The translations under genes were made by a program, and so were the position numbers. Source: Bacteroidia bacterium (lineage in GTDB: Bacteria; Bacteroidota; Bacteroidia; J057; JADKCL01). Taken from it: a DNA stretch of 64,000 bases. The first letter of the stretch is position 1. Every line of letters begins with the position of its first letter. Of the stretch, positions 17,188 through 26,489 are shown one piece after another. The stretch covers positions 434,001 to 498,000 of the forward strand of contig JACJYV010000002.1 in NCBI GenBank assembly GCA_020635905.1, read 5' to 3'. The notes under the pieces are model-generated. The model was not told the origin of the DNA and did not search any database. It saw only the letters and a list, made by a program, of their open reading frames with translations.

Positions 17188-18729
17188 ATGAAACATTTGC
17201 TATCCTTACTTGCCTTGATTGTTTTCTTCCCGGCCTTTCTGATGTCTCAGACCTGGACGGTGACCATTTGCGGTCAGGTGACCGACCAAACCAGCGGAAA
17301 TCCCGTGGCTGGCCAGGCCGTAACCATCAACGTTCCCACTCTCCAGGGAGGCGGTGCCGTTTACTCCTATAATAATACAGTGTACACAGACCCAAGCGGA
17401 AATTATTGCGACACGCTGGTCATTCCTGCTGGAATCACCCAGGGCACAGCCACCGTTTCCACCATTGGTTGCAACTCTGTTTACAGCATTTCAATTGGCT
17501 TTTTCAATGCGCCTTCAGGCAATAATTTTGGCAACGCCAACCTGCAAATCTGCACCAACGGGGGCGGGGGCGGAAACTGCGTAGCCTCATTTTCCTACGG
17601 TTCCTCCTTTGTGGGCTACACCTTTACCAATAATTCCACTGGCAGCACTTCGTGCTTCTGGGATTTTGGAGACGGGTCCACCTCCACTTCCTGCAATCCC
17701 ACCCACGCCTACAGCAGCCCGGGCACCTACACGGTTTGCCTGATCATTCAGTGCGCCTCTGGCGCGGATACCACCTGCACCAGCATCACCTACGGTGGCG
17801 GCGGAGGCGGATCTTCGGCCATCACAGGTATGGTGCTGATCCCCAACACGGGTCAGGGCACGCCCGCCACCCTGGCTGAAGTATTCCTGATCGTGTACGA
17901 TACGGCCAACGGAGGTACCCTCACGGCTGTGGATACCACCACGGTCAGCCCCCAGGGAACTTTCGTGTTCAGTAACGTTGCCAACGGAGATTATCTGGTC
18001 AAAGCCGCCCTGCTGCCTTCCTCCTCTTACTATGCAGGCTACCTGCCCACTTATTTTGGCAACAGCCTCTTCTGGAGCGGCGCCACCACCATTTCTGTCA
18101 CCGCCAACATGTCCTACTCGGCCAGTATTCTTCTCTCGGCCGGCAATAATCCTGGCGGACCTGGTTTTGTGGGAGGATTGGTTTCACAAGGCGCGAACAA
18201 AACCCACGGCGTAGGCGATCCCCTCGACCATGTGCAGGTCATGGTGCTCGACCTGACGGATGCCCCTGTGCAATACACCTACACCAACGCCAACGGTGAA
18301 TTCAATTTTACCAACCTCGCCTATGGTACCTACAAGATTTACATTGAGGAATTTGGCAAAGTGACCACGCCTTATCTGGTGACCCTTTCCGCCCAAAATC
18401 CGGGTGTAACCGATCTCATGTTCCATGTACACTCTGGCAGTGTGGCTCTGGGTGCGAATACCCTGCTTCACCAGACCGACCGCGCCATTCGGGTATTCCC
18501 CAATCCGGTCAAAGAGGCTGTTTACGTGGGATTTGAGTTGGAAAATGCAGGTGAAGTTTCCGTCCAGATCATGGATCTGCAAGGCAAAATCCTGAGCACT
18601 GAAACAGGAGTATTTGGCCCGGGCAAACAACAGATCACCCTGGATTGCCAATCCATTTCAGCCGGCGTTTACTTCGTAAAATTCATCCACGAGGATCAAA
18701 TTCAGATCAGCAAACTGCTGAAACAATAA
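17188..18729 (+). CDS. Secreted PKD and carboxypeptidase-regulatory-like protein with T9SS sorting domain
   Basis: 513 aa. A signal peptide (MKHLLSLLALIVFFPAFLMSQ) is followed by a beta domain with ICGQVTDQTSGNPVAGQAV at its start, a PKD domain (about 130-205; SCFWDFGDGSTSTS), a second regulatory-like domain (about 212-320), and a third (about 330-405; NANGEFNFTNLAYGTYKIYI). Glycine runs (GGGGG at about 127 and GGGGGG at about 205) separate the modules. The C-terminal sorting domain reads IRVFPNPVKEAVYVGFELEN ... KLLKQ. No enzyme domain was seen, so an adhesive or structural role at the cell surface is likely. It probably shares a transcript with the gene at 16107. Confidence 0.82.
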   Translation: MKHLLSLLALIVFFPAFLMSQTWTVTICGQVTDQTSGNPVAGQAVTINVPTLQGGGAVYSYNNTVYTDPSGNYCDTLVIPAGITQGTATVSTIGCNSVYSISIGFFNAPSGNNFGNANLQICTNGGGGGNCVASFSYGSSFVGYTFTNNSTGSTSCFWDFGDGSTSTSCNPTHAYSSPGTYTVCLIIQCASGADTTCTSITYGGGGGGSSAITGMVLIPNTGQGTPATLAEVFLIVYDTANGGTLTAVDTTTVSPQGTFVFSNVANGDYLVKAALLPSSSYYAGYLPTYFGNSLFWSGATTISVTANMSYSASILLSAGNNPGGPGFVGGLVSQGANKTHGVGDPLDHVQVMVLDLTDAPVQYTYTNANGEFNFTNLAYGTYKIYIEEFGKVTTPYLVTLSAQNPGVTDLMFHVHSGSVALGANTLLHQTDRAIRVFPNPVKEAVYVGFELENAGEVSVQIMDLQGKILSTETGVFGPGKQQITLDCQSISAGVYFVKFIHEDQIQISKLLKQ

Positions 18730-18745
18730 GTCGAATTTCAATCGT

Positions 18746-18781
18746 AAAAAAAGCCCGCCTGTTGCATGGCGGGCTTTTTTA
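18746..18781. terminator. Bidirectional terminator between convergent T9SS genes
   Basis: AAAAAGCCCGCC pairs with GGCGGGCTTTTT across an 8-nt loop. A-rich and T-rich sides make it work for both strands. Confidence 0.85.
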
Positions 18782-18782
18782 T

Positions 18783-21371
18783 TTAGCGCACGATCAGCTT
18801 GCGCACCAATCTTCCTCCACCTGTTTCCAGCAGCACAAAATAGGTGCCCTGGGCCCAATCAAAATCCAGTTCAAGCTTTCCATCAGGGGCAAAATCGTAC
18901 GATTTTGCCCAGATCACTTTGCCACTGAGATCAGTGGCCAGCATGCGACCCGGGCCGGGTTCGATTCCCTTCCAGGAAAGAGCCAGGTGACCCTGGCTCG
19001 GGTTGGGATACAGGTGAAATTCCCTGAAATCCTCTTCTGCAAAGCCAATGGAAACAATGGTGACTGTCTTGCAAACCGTGTCCGTACATCTCTCGGCCGA
19101 CCAGGCCACCAGGCACACCTGGTAGGTGCCATCTGCCCCATAAGTGTGGACGGGCGATGTAGTGGTATCTGTATTCCCGTCTCCAAAATCCCAGCTGTAA
19201 GCAGCTGCACCCGCAGAGGCATTGCTAAAGGTGGCCGTTTTATTGGTGGAAGAAAAGGTAAAATCAGCCAGAGGCGTGGTGTAGAGTGAAACCGTAACTG
19301 AATCATAACCCGTGCAGCCCGTGGAAATTTCCGTCACGGCTAGAATGTAACCCAGATTGCCCGGAGGGTTGGCCACAGGATTTGCCACCGTGTCGCTGCT
19401 CAATCCCAAAGGAGGATTCCAGCTGTACAAAAAGCCAGACTGGGCTGCCACCCCGATTTGCACAGAACTACCTGCGCAATAACCTGTGTCCGGGCCAGCC
19501 TGGGCATTGGGCAAGGGTTTGATAGCCACCTGCACAGTATCTTTGGCAGTGCAGCCATTGGCCGTGGTGGTCGCGGTCAATATGTAAGCCGTTGGCGCCC
19601 CGGGGCAGGCGGAAGGATTGGATGAGGTGGGACTGGAAAGACCGCTGGTCGGCGACCAGCTGTAAGTTACGCCCGCGGTGGCGGTCGCCCCCAGGTTTAC
19701 GCAGCCGCCTGCACAGGCGGCAGTGTCAGGACCAGCCTCAGCCAACGGATTGGCATTGACGGTCAGGTCCATAGTGTCTTTTTGGGAGCAACCCGTGGAA
19801 GTTTGGGACACGGTGACCACATACTGGCTGTTCCCCGTGGGACAGGCTGTGGGTTGGGCAATATTGGTGGCGCTCAGGCTGGTCGCAGGCGACCAGCTGT
19901 AGGTGTAGCCAGTCACGGCAGCCGTGCCAATGGTGGTGCAGGCACCTTCACAAACTGCAGCATCTGGTCCTGCATCCGCTGCGGGCAACTGGTTGACGGT
20001 CACGGTTACGTTATCTGTTCCAGAACAGGTACCGTTGGTGGTGGTCAGGGTATAAGTGGTGGTTGAGGTAGGGCAAGCAGTTGGGAAAGAAGAAGTTGGG
20101 TTGCTCAGCCCCGTGGTGGGCGACCAGGAATAGGTGTAGGTGGGCACAGGCGGCACTCCCAGATTGGCGCAACTTCCCGCACAAACGGTGGCATCATTGC
20201 CTGCCTGGGCAACGGGGGTTTGGTTTACGGTCACTGTGACCGTAGAGGTGGCTGTGCAGTTGGCGACTCCCGTAGTGTTGGTCACGGTGAGGGTGTAGGT
20301 GGTGCTGCTGCTTGGGGAAGCCGTGGGTTGGGCAATGTTTGCGTTATTGAGCCCGGTTGCGGGCGACCAGGAATATGACCGGCCGGAAACGGCCGGGGTG
20401 CCGATTTGCACGGAATTTCCCGAGCAAATGGTCTGGTTGCTGCCCGCATTGGCCACAGGCACGGCTTCCACGGAAATGTAAATGGAATCTTTGTCCTGAC
20501 AACCCAGTGAATTGGTCACATTCACACTGTAACCCGCCACGGCCACAATATTCGGGGGAGTAAAAACCGGATTGGAAATCGAGGCATTGCTGAGGAAAAA
20601 GTTGGGAGACCAGGTATAAGAAGTACCACCTGAAGCATTCAACTGGTAGGTGCTGCCAATACAAACTCCGCCGTCCGGACCAGCATTTGCAAATTCATAA
20701 CAAATGGTTTGCTGGCACCCCGTTCCACCCGTGGCCGCGGTAAATCCCCAGAAAACCAGGGTATTTCCCCCAAAAATCGTGGAACGGATATTATTTACAT
20801 AACTCAAACGCAGGGCCCCGTTGAAATAAATATCCAGATTATTGGTAACGGGAGTCCAGACAATGCGAAATTTCCGGCAAACTCCGTCTGCAATGTTGGC
20901 GCCCGAAGAAAGCGCTGCAACGGGTCCTGCCAAAGCAGAAGTCATTACCCCGTTGCCATGAACGGCGATGTGATCCTGGGCAATATCCGCCAGTCCCGCA
21001 CCTGAATTGTCCCACAAGTCGAGCTCCACTGCCAGTGAAGGGCTGATGGGAATGGGGGACCCAAATCCCAAACCACTCCCTGCTCCTCCCTGAACACTGG
21101 TTCCTGTCGTTTGCAACACAAAAGCAGCCCCGTCAGCCCCGTTGGGAGTGGCCGTGTAGTGAAAGGTGAAATCAAAGGGATTGTTCAGATTGATGGTTTG
21201 GGTGTTCCAGATGGTTCCCTTTTTATTGGTGAGGTTGGGAGTGAGTTGCCAGCAGTTATTACCCAGAGAAATGGCATCTCCGTTGGTGGTAAAGGTTTGG
21301 GCAAACAGAAAAGGACCAGCAAAAACACAGCAGAACAAGGTCAGAATGACCTTTTTGGTAATTTTTCTCAT
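18783..21371 (-). CDS. Secreted lectin/Ig-repeat/PKD protein with T9SS sorting domain
   Basis: 862 aa from ATG 21371 (MRKITKKVILTLFCCVFAGP); the upstream open frame to 21431 lacks a signal. An L-type (legume-like) lectin domain covers about residues 25-215 (WNTQTINLNNPFDFTFHYTA; ADGAAFVLQ; AVELDLWDN). Six Ig-like repeats follow, the first more divergent, each with a core of AGPD...CxGxxxxxG, then YSWSPxxGLS and a terminal TVTV strand. A PKD domain (AAAYSWDFGDGNTDTTTSPV) and a type A sorting domain (FHLYPNPSQGHLALSWKG ... VRKLIVR) end the protein. It is likely a sugar-binding surface adhesin. The gene ends immediately beside the shared terminator. Confidence 0.85.
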   Translation of the reverse strand: MRKITKKVILTLFCCVFAGPFLFAQTFTTNGDAISLGNNCWQLTPNLTNKKGTIWNTQTINLNNPFDFTFHYTATPNGADGAAFVLQTTGTSVQGGAGSGLGFGSPIPISPSLAVELDLWDNSGAGLADIAQDHIAVHGNGVMTSALAGPVAALSSGANIADGVCRKFRIVWTPVTNNLDIYFNGALRLSYVNNIRSTIFGGNTLVFWGFTAATGGTGCQQTICYEFANAGPDGGVCIGSTYQLNASGGTSYTWSPNFFLSNASISNPVFTPPNIVAVAGYSVNVTNSLGCQDKDSIYISVEAVPVANAGSNQTICSGNSVQIGTPAVSGRSYSWSPATGLNNANIAQPTASPSSSTTYTLTVTNTTGVANCTATSTVTVTVNQTPVAQAGNDATVCAGSCANLGVPPVPTYTYSWSPTTGLSNPTSSFPTACPTSTTTYTLTTTNGTCSGTDNVTVTVNQLPAADAGPDAAVCEGACTTIGTAAVTGYTYSWSPATSLSATNIAQPTACPTGNSQYVVTVSQTSTGCSQKDTMDLTVNANPLAEAGPDTAACAGGCVNLGATATAGVTYSWSPTSGLSSPTSSNPSACPGAPTAYILTATTTANGCTAKDTVQVAIKPLPNAQAGPDTGYCAGSSVQIGVAAQSGFLYSWNPPLGLSSDTVANPVANPPGNLGYILAVTEISTGCTGYDSVTVSLYTTPLADFTFSSTNKTATFSNASAGAAAYSWDFGDGNTDTTTSPVHTYGADGTYQVCLVAWSAERCTDTVCKTVTIVSIGFAEEDFREFHLYPNPSQGHLALSWKGIEPGPGRMLATDLSGKVIWAKSYDFAPDGKLELDFDWAQGTYFVLLETGGGRLVRKLIVR

Positions 21372-21562
21372 GAGATTTTTGGGTATAATCAGTTTATGGT
21401 TTGAAAACAGAAAATGAAACTGCGCAATCAATTATTGCGTCAGGATACCAGCCCGTTGAATGAATTTACGCAATTTTTCGAAAAGGACCTCTGACCCTGG
21501 CCAAAAACAAGGATAAATTCCTTGCTTTGCGTACATTTACGCCTGAAAAAATTCATTCCTCC

Positions 21563-23236
21563 ATGAGCGATAATAAAATAATCTACAGTATGTATAAGGT
21601 GGGTAAACTTTACCCCCCCAATAAACAGGTCCTGAAGGACATTTCTTTGTCTTACTTCTACGGCGCCAAAATCGGGGTACTTGGTCTGAACGGATCAGGC
21701 AAAAGCTCGCTTTTGAAAATCATGGCGGGAATTGACACAGAATTTCAGGGCGAAGCTGTATTGAGCGACGGTTATTCTGTAGGCTATCTCGAGCAAAATC
21801 CCCAACTGGATCCTGAAAAAACCGTCAAACAGGTGGTGATGGAAGGTGCAGGCGAAGTGGCCCGTTTGCTGCAGGAATACGAAGAAATCAGCCTGAAATT
21901 TGGAGAAATGCTGAATCCTGACGAAATGGATAAACTCATTGAGCGTCAGGGAGTGGTGCAGGACAAAATTGAAGCCCTCGATGGCTGGAACCTGGATACC
22001 AAACTGGGCATCGCCATGGACGCCCTCAACTGCCCCCCCGACGACCAGAAAGTGGGAGTCCTTTCAGGGGGTGAAAAACGCCGGGTTGCGCTTTGCCGCC
22101 TGCTGATTCAGGAGCCAGACATTCTCCTGCTCGACGAACCTACCAACCACCTGGACGCGGAATCCATTCACTGGCTCGAACGACACCTGCAAAATTACAA
22201 GGGAACAGTCATTGCCGTAACCCACGACCGCTACTTCCTGGACAATGTGGCTGGCTGGATTCTCGAACTTGACCGTGGACGGGGAATTCCCTGGAAAGGA
22301 AATTACTCTTCCTGGCTGGAACAGAAACAGCATCGCCTCGATCAGGAGCAAAAGCAGGAATCCAAGCGCCAGAAAACCCTGGAAAGGGAGTTGGAGTGGA
22401 TTCGCATGACGCCCAAAGCCAAGCAAACCAAAAGCAAGGCCCGCCTCAGCGCCTATACCAAACTGGCCAGCGAAGAAGGCCTCGAAAAAGAAAAACACCT
22501 CGAAATTTTCATCCCGCCCGGGCCCCGTCTGGGCAATGTGGTGATCAACGCCGAAGGCGTGAGCAAAGCATATGGCGACCGCCTGCTGTTTGAAAACCTG
22601 AGTTTCATGTTGCCCCCTGGCTCCATTCTGGGCATCATTGGTCCCAACGGCGCAGGTAAATCCACTTTGCTCAACCTGATTACCCAAAAGGAAAAAGCTG
22701 ATTCTGGGAATTTTGAAGTGGGCTCCACCGTGAAACTCGCCTATGTGGATCAGGAGCACGAAGTGCTCAATCCCGAGGAAACGGTATTCGAAGCCATCAC
22801 AGGCGGACATGAAAACATGGTTCTGGGCAACCACGAAGTAAACGGCCGTGCCTATGTGGCCCGTTTCAATTTCGCTGGTTCAGATCAATCCAAAAAAGTG
22901 AGCATGCTGTCGGGGGGTGAGCGCAACCGTCTGCATCTGGCCCGTATTCTTAAATCAGGTGCTAACGTATTACTTCTGGACGAACCTACCAACGATTTGG
23001 ATATTAATACGTTGCGTGCTTTGGAGGAAGGTATCGAAAACTTTGGAGGCTCAGTGATTGTGGTTTCTCACGACCGCTGGTTTCTGGACAGGATTTGCAC
23101 CCACATTCTCGCTTTTGAAGGCAATTCGCAGGTATATTTCTTTGAAGGGGGATTCTCTGACTACGAAGAAAACCGCAAGCAACGCCTGGGAGGCGACCGT
23201 CCCACCCGTCTGAAATACAAAAAACTTATCCATTGA
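21563..23236 (+). CDS. ettA: ABC-F ATPase, energy-dependent translational throttle EttA
   Basis: 557 aa from ATG 21563 (MSDNKIIYSMYKVGKLYPP), which matches the family's usual start; a TTG 36 bp upstream opens the same frame. Two ABC domains lie in one chain. The first has Walker A GLNGSGKSS, signature LSGGEKRRVALCR and Walker B ILLLDEPTNHLD. The second has GPNGAGKST, LSGGERNRLHLAR and VLLLDEPTNDLD. The linker between them is charged and helical (QEQKQESKRQKTLERELEW), as in EttA. There is no membrane domain. EttA binds the ribosomal E site and gates early elongation according to the ATP/ADP ratio. The match in length and order is full. Confidence 0.92.
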   Translation: MSDNKIIYSMYKVGKLYPPNKQVLKDISLSYFYGAKIGVLGLNGSGKSSLLKIMAGIDTEFQGEAVLSDGYSVGYLEQNPQLDPEKTVKQVVMEGAGEVARLLQEYEEISLKFGEMLNPDEMDKLIERQGVVQDKIEALDGWNLDTKLGIAMDALNCPPDDQKVGVLSGGEKRRVALCRLLIQEPDILLLDEPTNHLDAESIHWLERHLQNYKGTVIAVTHDRYFLDNVAGWILELDRGRGIPWKGNYSSWLEQKQHRLDQEQKQESKRQKTLERELEWIRMTPKAKQTKSKARLSAYTKLASEEGLEKEKHLEIFIPPGPRLGNVVINAEGVSKAYGDRLLFENLSFMLPPGSILGIIGPNGAGKSTLLNLITQKEKADSGNFEVGSTVKLAYVDQEHEVLNPEETVFEAITGGHENMVLGNHEVNGRAYVARFNFAGSDQSKKVSMLSGGERNRLHLARILKSGANVLLLDEPTNDLDINTLRALEEGIENFGGSVIVVSHDRWFLDRICTHILAFEGNSQVYFFEGGFSDYEENRKQRLGGDRPTRLKYKKLIH

Positions 23237-23240
23237 CATC

Positions 23241-23996
23241 ATGAAGTTCAAATCCAACATCATCACTATTCTGGGCCTGACCCTGGTTCTTTTGCTCAGC
23301 AGTTCCTGCTTCGACATTTACGAAAAAATCCATTTCAACCAGGATGGATCCGGACATGCCGAGTATAAAGTGGATATGTCAAAAATGGTTTCCATGATTG
23401 ACATGATGAGCGGCCTTGACGAGGACAAGGAAGAGGGCGAAAGTGAAGAAGGGGATGAAGAAGGGGAAGGAGAAGACAGCAAGGAAAGTTTTGATGAATC
23501 CATGGCTGAGACTATGACCGAAACCATGGAGCGGCTGCGCAATATTCCCGGCATTTCCAATGTCAAACAAATTGAAGGTGAACGGGGCGTTTATGGCTGG
23601 AGCTACGACTTTGCCTACATTGAAGCCCTGAATGTGGCAGCAGGAGAAGGCAATGGCACTGACCTTGGTGGCATGGGCATGGGCAACCTCAACATGAATG
23701 CAGGTACCAAGGCATTATTCGTTCAGAAAGGCAAAAAGCTGATCCGTCAGTTTGCTGAAATCGACGATACCAAAGATGGTAGCTCAGACGAAGACATGGA
23801 GTCTGTGAAGTTCATGTTCAAGGAAGCTCAATTCTACATGGACTACACTTTTGATGCGCCCGTGAAAAATATCAAAGTGAAACCCAAAAAGGACATCAAT
23901 CATTCCATCTCGGGTAAGCAGGTGAAATTCCAGTTTTCATTTCTGGACGCGCTCGAATCCAAAGGCAAAGACGTCTATACTATCAGCACCAAATAA
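23241..23996 (+). CDS. Probable lipoprotein of unknown function
   Basis: 251 aa, four bases after ettA. The N-terminus is a signal sequence ending in LLLSSSC (Cys23), a probable lipidation site. A strongly acidic low-complexity segment (about 59-85, mostly D, E, G and S) separates the first strand region (YEKIHFNQDGSGHAEYKVDM) from the rest. There is a methionine/glycine-rich stretch (LGGMGMGNLNMNAG). The pattern of a beta strand with DGSG near the lipid anchor recalls LppM-like bacterial lipoproteins, but the resemblance is weak. Probably anchored in the inner or outer membrane, facing the periplasm. It may be cotranscribed with ettA. Confidence 0.65.
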   Translation: MKFKSNIITILGLTLVLLLSSSCFDIYEKIHFNQDGSGHAEYKVDMSKMVSMIDMMSGLDEDKEEGESEEGDEEGEGEDSKESFDESMAETMTETMERLRNIPGISNVKQIEGERGVYGWSYDFAYIEALNVAAGEGNGTDLGGMGMGNLNMNAGTKALFVQKGKKLIRQFAEIDDTKDGSSDEDMESVKFMFKEAQFYMDYTFDAPVKNIKVKPKKDINHSISGKQVKFQFSFLDALESKGKDVYTISTK

Positions 23997-24158
23997 GCCC
24001 CGGCTAAAGGCTCTGAGATTTGCATAAAAATCTGTTATCCGTACTGCGGATCAGAATATTCAAAAATAACGCGCTTAAATTCGCCTGATTATTCTGGCCC
24101 ACCTTTGAAAAGTGGCCCAAATTGGGGATTTAGGCTAATTTTTGACCCGAATTAGTGC

Positions 24159-25520
24159 ATGGAAATTTTCGCCTCATCAAATCCATTCCCGAACCGTTTT
24201 TTCACTTTGCGGGAAATTGCAGGCGCCATTCTCATATTTCTGCTTTGCTGGCTGGCCCTCGGGCACCTCGCCTGGTATGGCTGGGACATTGGACACAAGT
24301 TCCCCATTTCGAAAACCTGGCCCGTGAAAATCATGGGTCTGGATTTCAAACACAGCAAAGGCCAATGGATTTTTGCTTTCGCCCAACCCCTGATCCTGTT
24401 GGTATTTTTGCGCACCCTGATCCAATTCAGATTTCATTGGGTGCTTTCCATCCTGTTTGGGATGGGTATGATTTTTTTCAGCAATCTCACCCACAGTTGG
24501 GACCAGGGTTTTGTCATGCCTCATTCGGGAAGTTCTGCCTATTATGCGGATGTGGGTCGGGTGAATGGTCTGCTTGATTTCATTTCCAGCTATAATGAAA
24601 TTCAACCTCAACTTTCCATCCACTCACGTACCCATCCTCCCGGGGCCGTGCTCACTTTCCGCCTGCTCGACTGGTTGGGATTTGGGAATAAAGGCATGAT
24701 TTCCGTCTGGATCCTGCTTTTTGCGGGGGTAATTTCGGGAACATTCCTCAATCGTTTTCTGCAAAAGCAGGTTGATCGTACCACCGCGGGCTTCCTCACT
24801 TTCCTCTATTTTCTGATTCCTGCAGTCCTGATTTATTACGTTTCCTGTCTGGATGCCCTGATTGCGGCCTACACGGTGGGATTCATATTTTTTCTTTCGG
24901 TCGAAAGAATCTGGTTGAGCATCATTGGGTTGAGTGCCTTCATCTTCCTTTTCTCTTTCACCAATTTTGCTTTTTTATTTTTAATCCCCGTTTTGGGAGC
25001 CTGGGAAATTTTCGTGAAAAAAAATTTCCTTCGCACCCTTACCACAGTTTCAGTTATAGTGTTGATTTATCTGGGAATGTATTATCTCCTGGGATACAAT
25101 TATCTGAAATCATTTGAAGTAGCCAGGTATTTCGAAGATCCCGATCCTTTGCCTCTGGCCGAACGGCTGCCCGATTACTTCTGGGGACGGGCCATGGATT
25201 TAGGAGAAATCCTCATTTTTGCCGGCCCATTTTTCCTGATGCTGCTTTGGAAAAGCCTCAAACCACTCTGGAAAGAGAAAAAAAGCACATTTTTGCTTAT
25301 TTCCTTTAGCCTGCTTTCCCTGGTCGCGGTATTTTTGGGTGGAGCCTATAAAGTGGGAGAAACGGGCCGGGCCTGCCTCTTCATATTTCCCTTTTTGTTC
25401 CTTTCCCTCACAGGTCATTTTGCTGGTCGAAAAATAAAAAATGAGGAAGCGTATCTCCTGGCGGGATTATTTTTCATCAATGGATTGCTGATGCAGTTTT
25501 TCGGCGATTTTTTCTGGTAA
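24159..25520 (+). CDS. Polytopic membrane protein of unknown function (GT-C-like)
   Basis: 453 aa with about ten predicted membrane helices. Conserved-looking loops are GWDIGHKFPISKTWPVKIMG after helix 1 and SIHSRTHPPGAVLTFRLLDW in the middle. The latter, with a HPPG motif, resembles the loops of polyprenyl-phosphate-mannose transferases such as bacterial mannosyl- and arabinosyltransferases. The charged loop EDPDPLPLAERLPDYFWGR precedes the last helices. It is therefore a candidate lipid-linked sugar transferase, without direct proof. The 162-bp gap before it contains no gene. It stands between a lipoprotein and the DUF1573-BlaI operon, with no clear functional link. Confidence 0.5.
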   Translation: MEIFASSNPFPNRFFTLREIAGAILIFLLCWLALGHLAWYGWDIGHKFPISKTWPVKIMGLDFKHSKGQWIFAFAQPLILLVFLRTLIQFRFHWVLSILFGMGMIFFSNLTHSWDQGFVMPHSGSSAYYADVGRVNGLLDFISSYNEIQPQLSIHSRTHPPGAVLTFRLLDWLGFGNKGMISVWILLFAGVISGTFLNRFLQKQVDRTTAGFLTFLYFLIPAVLIYYVSCLDALIAAYTVGFIFFLSVERIWLSIIGLSAFIFLFSFTNFAFLFLIPVLGAWEIFVKKNFLRTLTTVSVIVLIYLGMYYLLGYNYLKSFEVARYFEDPDPLPLAERLPDYFWGRAMDLGEILIFAGPFFLMLLWKSLKPLWKEKKSTFLLISFSLLSLVAVFLGGAYKVGETGRACLFIFPFLFLSLTGHFAGRKIKNEEAYLLAGLFFINGLLMQFFGDFFW

Positions 25521-25559
25521 AAAAGTTGCTTTCCCTGAAAGAAAATTAAAAAATAGACG

Positions 25560-25582
25560 TTTCTAAAAAGAAACTAATTTCT
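25560..25582. promoter_or_regulatory. Possible operator: TTTCT and AGAAA words alternating every 9 bp
   Basis: TTTCT (25560-25564), AGAAA (25569-25573) and TTTCT (25578-25582) are separated by exactly 4 bp. The two overlapping dyads lie 54 bp before the DUF1573 gene whose operon encodes a BlaI-type repressor, so they are a candidate binding site. Confidence 0.35.
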
Positions 25583-25635
25583 TAGTTTTATAGAAGGTTT
25601 ATTTTTTGAAAAGTACTTTTACACCTGATATACCC

Positions 25636-26106
25636 ATGAAAAAATTTACTTTATTTTTCCTGCTCGCTTTCTTTGCTTTTGCCTTTGCTTCTGCTCAAGC
25701 CACTGAAACTGCCGATCCCAATGTGGAAAGCGGCCCCAAAGGTATTTTTGAGTGGAGCGCCACTACCCACGACTTTGGCGACATTGATCAGGGCATTCCT
25801 GTAACTCACCGTTTCAGCTTCAAAAATACGGGTACTGTGCCGTTGAATGTGAAAGAGGTAAAACGTACCTGCGGGTGCACCAACACAGATTGGAGCAAAG
25901 AGCCCATCGCTCCAGGTGCTGAAGGTTTTGTGGAAGCTACCTTCAATGCAGCTGCTCCCGGCAAGTTCCACAAAGGAATCACGGTGGAATCTGACAGCGA
26001 CACTCCTTTTATGACCATCTTTTTCGAAGGAAATGTGGTGAAAAAGGAAGAAATGAACCTGAATGGAAATTCCATCATGGACAGCGGCAATCCGAACAAT
26101 CAATAA
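25636..26106 (+). CDS. Secreted DUF1573-family protein
   Basis: 156 aa from ATG 25636 (MKKFTLFFLLAFFAFAFASA), where the signal peptide begins; the open frame from 25606 adds ten non-signal residues. The body is a single DUF1573 (ASH-like, immunoglobulin-fold) domain: WSATTHDFGDIDQGIPVTH, then FSFKNTGTVPLNVKEVKRTC, the conserved CGCT and a final strand MTIFFEGNVV. Such proteins are plentiful in Bacteroidota envelopes; no function is proved. The BlaI gene follows after 8 bp, so this protein is probably under BlaI/BlaR1 control. The two cysteines of TCGCT are a hallmark of the family. Confidence 0.85.
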   Translation: MKKFTLFFLLAFFAFAFASAQATETADPNVESGPKGIFEWSATTHDFGDIDQGIPVTHRFSFKNTGTVPLNVKEVKRTCGCTNTDWSKEPIAPGAEGFVEATFNAAAPGKFHKGITVESDSDTPFMTIFFEGNVVKKEEMNLNGNSIMDSGNPNNQ

Positions 26107-26114
26107 AAATTTTC

Positions 26115-26489
26115 ATGTCAAATAAATTACTTACTGAGTTGGAACTCAGGGTAATGAATATTCTCTGGGATCTGAAACAGGCCTTTGTGAAAGACATTAT
26201 TTCCAAATGGCCTGAAGAGCCCGTTCCAGCTTATAATACCGTTTCCACCATCATCCGCATCCTGGAAGAAAAGGGCTTTGTGGACCACGAAGCTTTTGGG
26301 CGGTCTCACCGCTATTTTGCACGGGTCAAACGGGGGCAATATCGCAGCCGCCTCCTCAATAATGTGGTGGAAAACGCATTTTCCGGCTCGTTGAGCAGTC
26401 TGGTTTCAACCCTTGTCGATAATAAGGAAATATCTGACCAGGAGCTGGCCGATCTGAGAAATCTCATTGACCAAAAACTCAAATCATGA
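26115..26489 (+). CDS. blaI: BlaI/MecI-family winged-helix repressor
   Basis: 124 aa, full length for the family. The winged helix covers about residues 1-75: LTELELRVMNILWDLKQAFV, VPAYNTVSTIIRILEEKGFV (recognition helix) and EAFGRSHRYFARV (wing). The C-terminal helices (YRSRLLNNVVENAFSGSLSS) form the dimer. BlaI repressors bind dyad sites and are cleaved when a BlaR1-type sensor is active. The next gene overlaps it by 4 bp and encodes that sensor. No beta-lactamase gene is nearby; in this phylum BlaI/BlaR1 pairs commonly control other envelope functions, so a link to DUF1573 and the SGNH protein is an inference from position. Confidence 0.9.
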   Translation: MSNKLLTELELRVMNILWDLKQAFVKDIISKWPEEPVPAYNTVSTIIRILEEKGFVDHEAFGRSHRYFARVKRGQYRSRLLNNVVENAFSGSLSSLVSTLVDNKEISDQELADLRNLIDQKLKS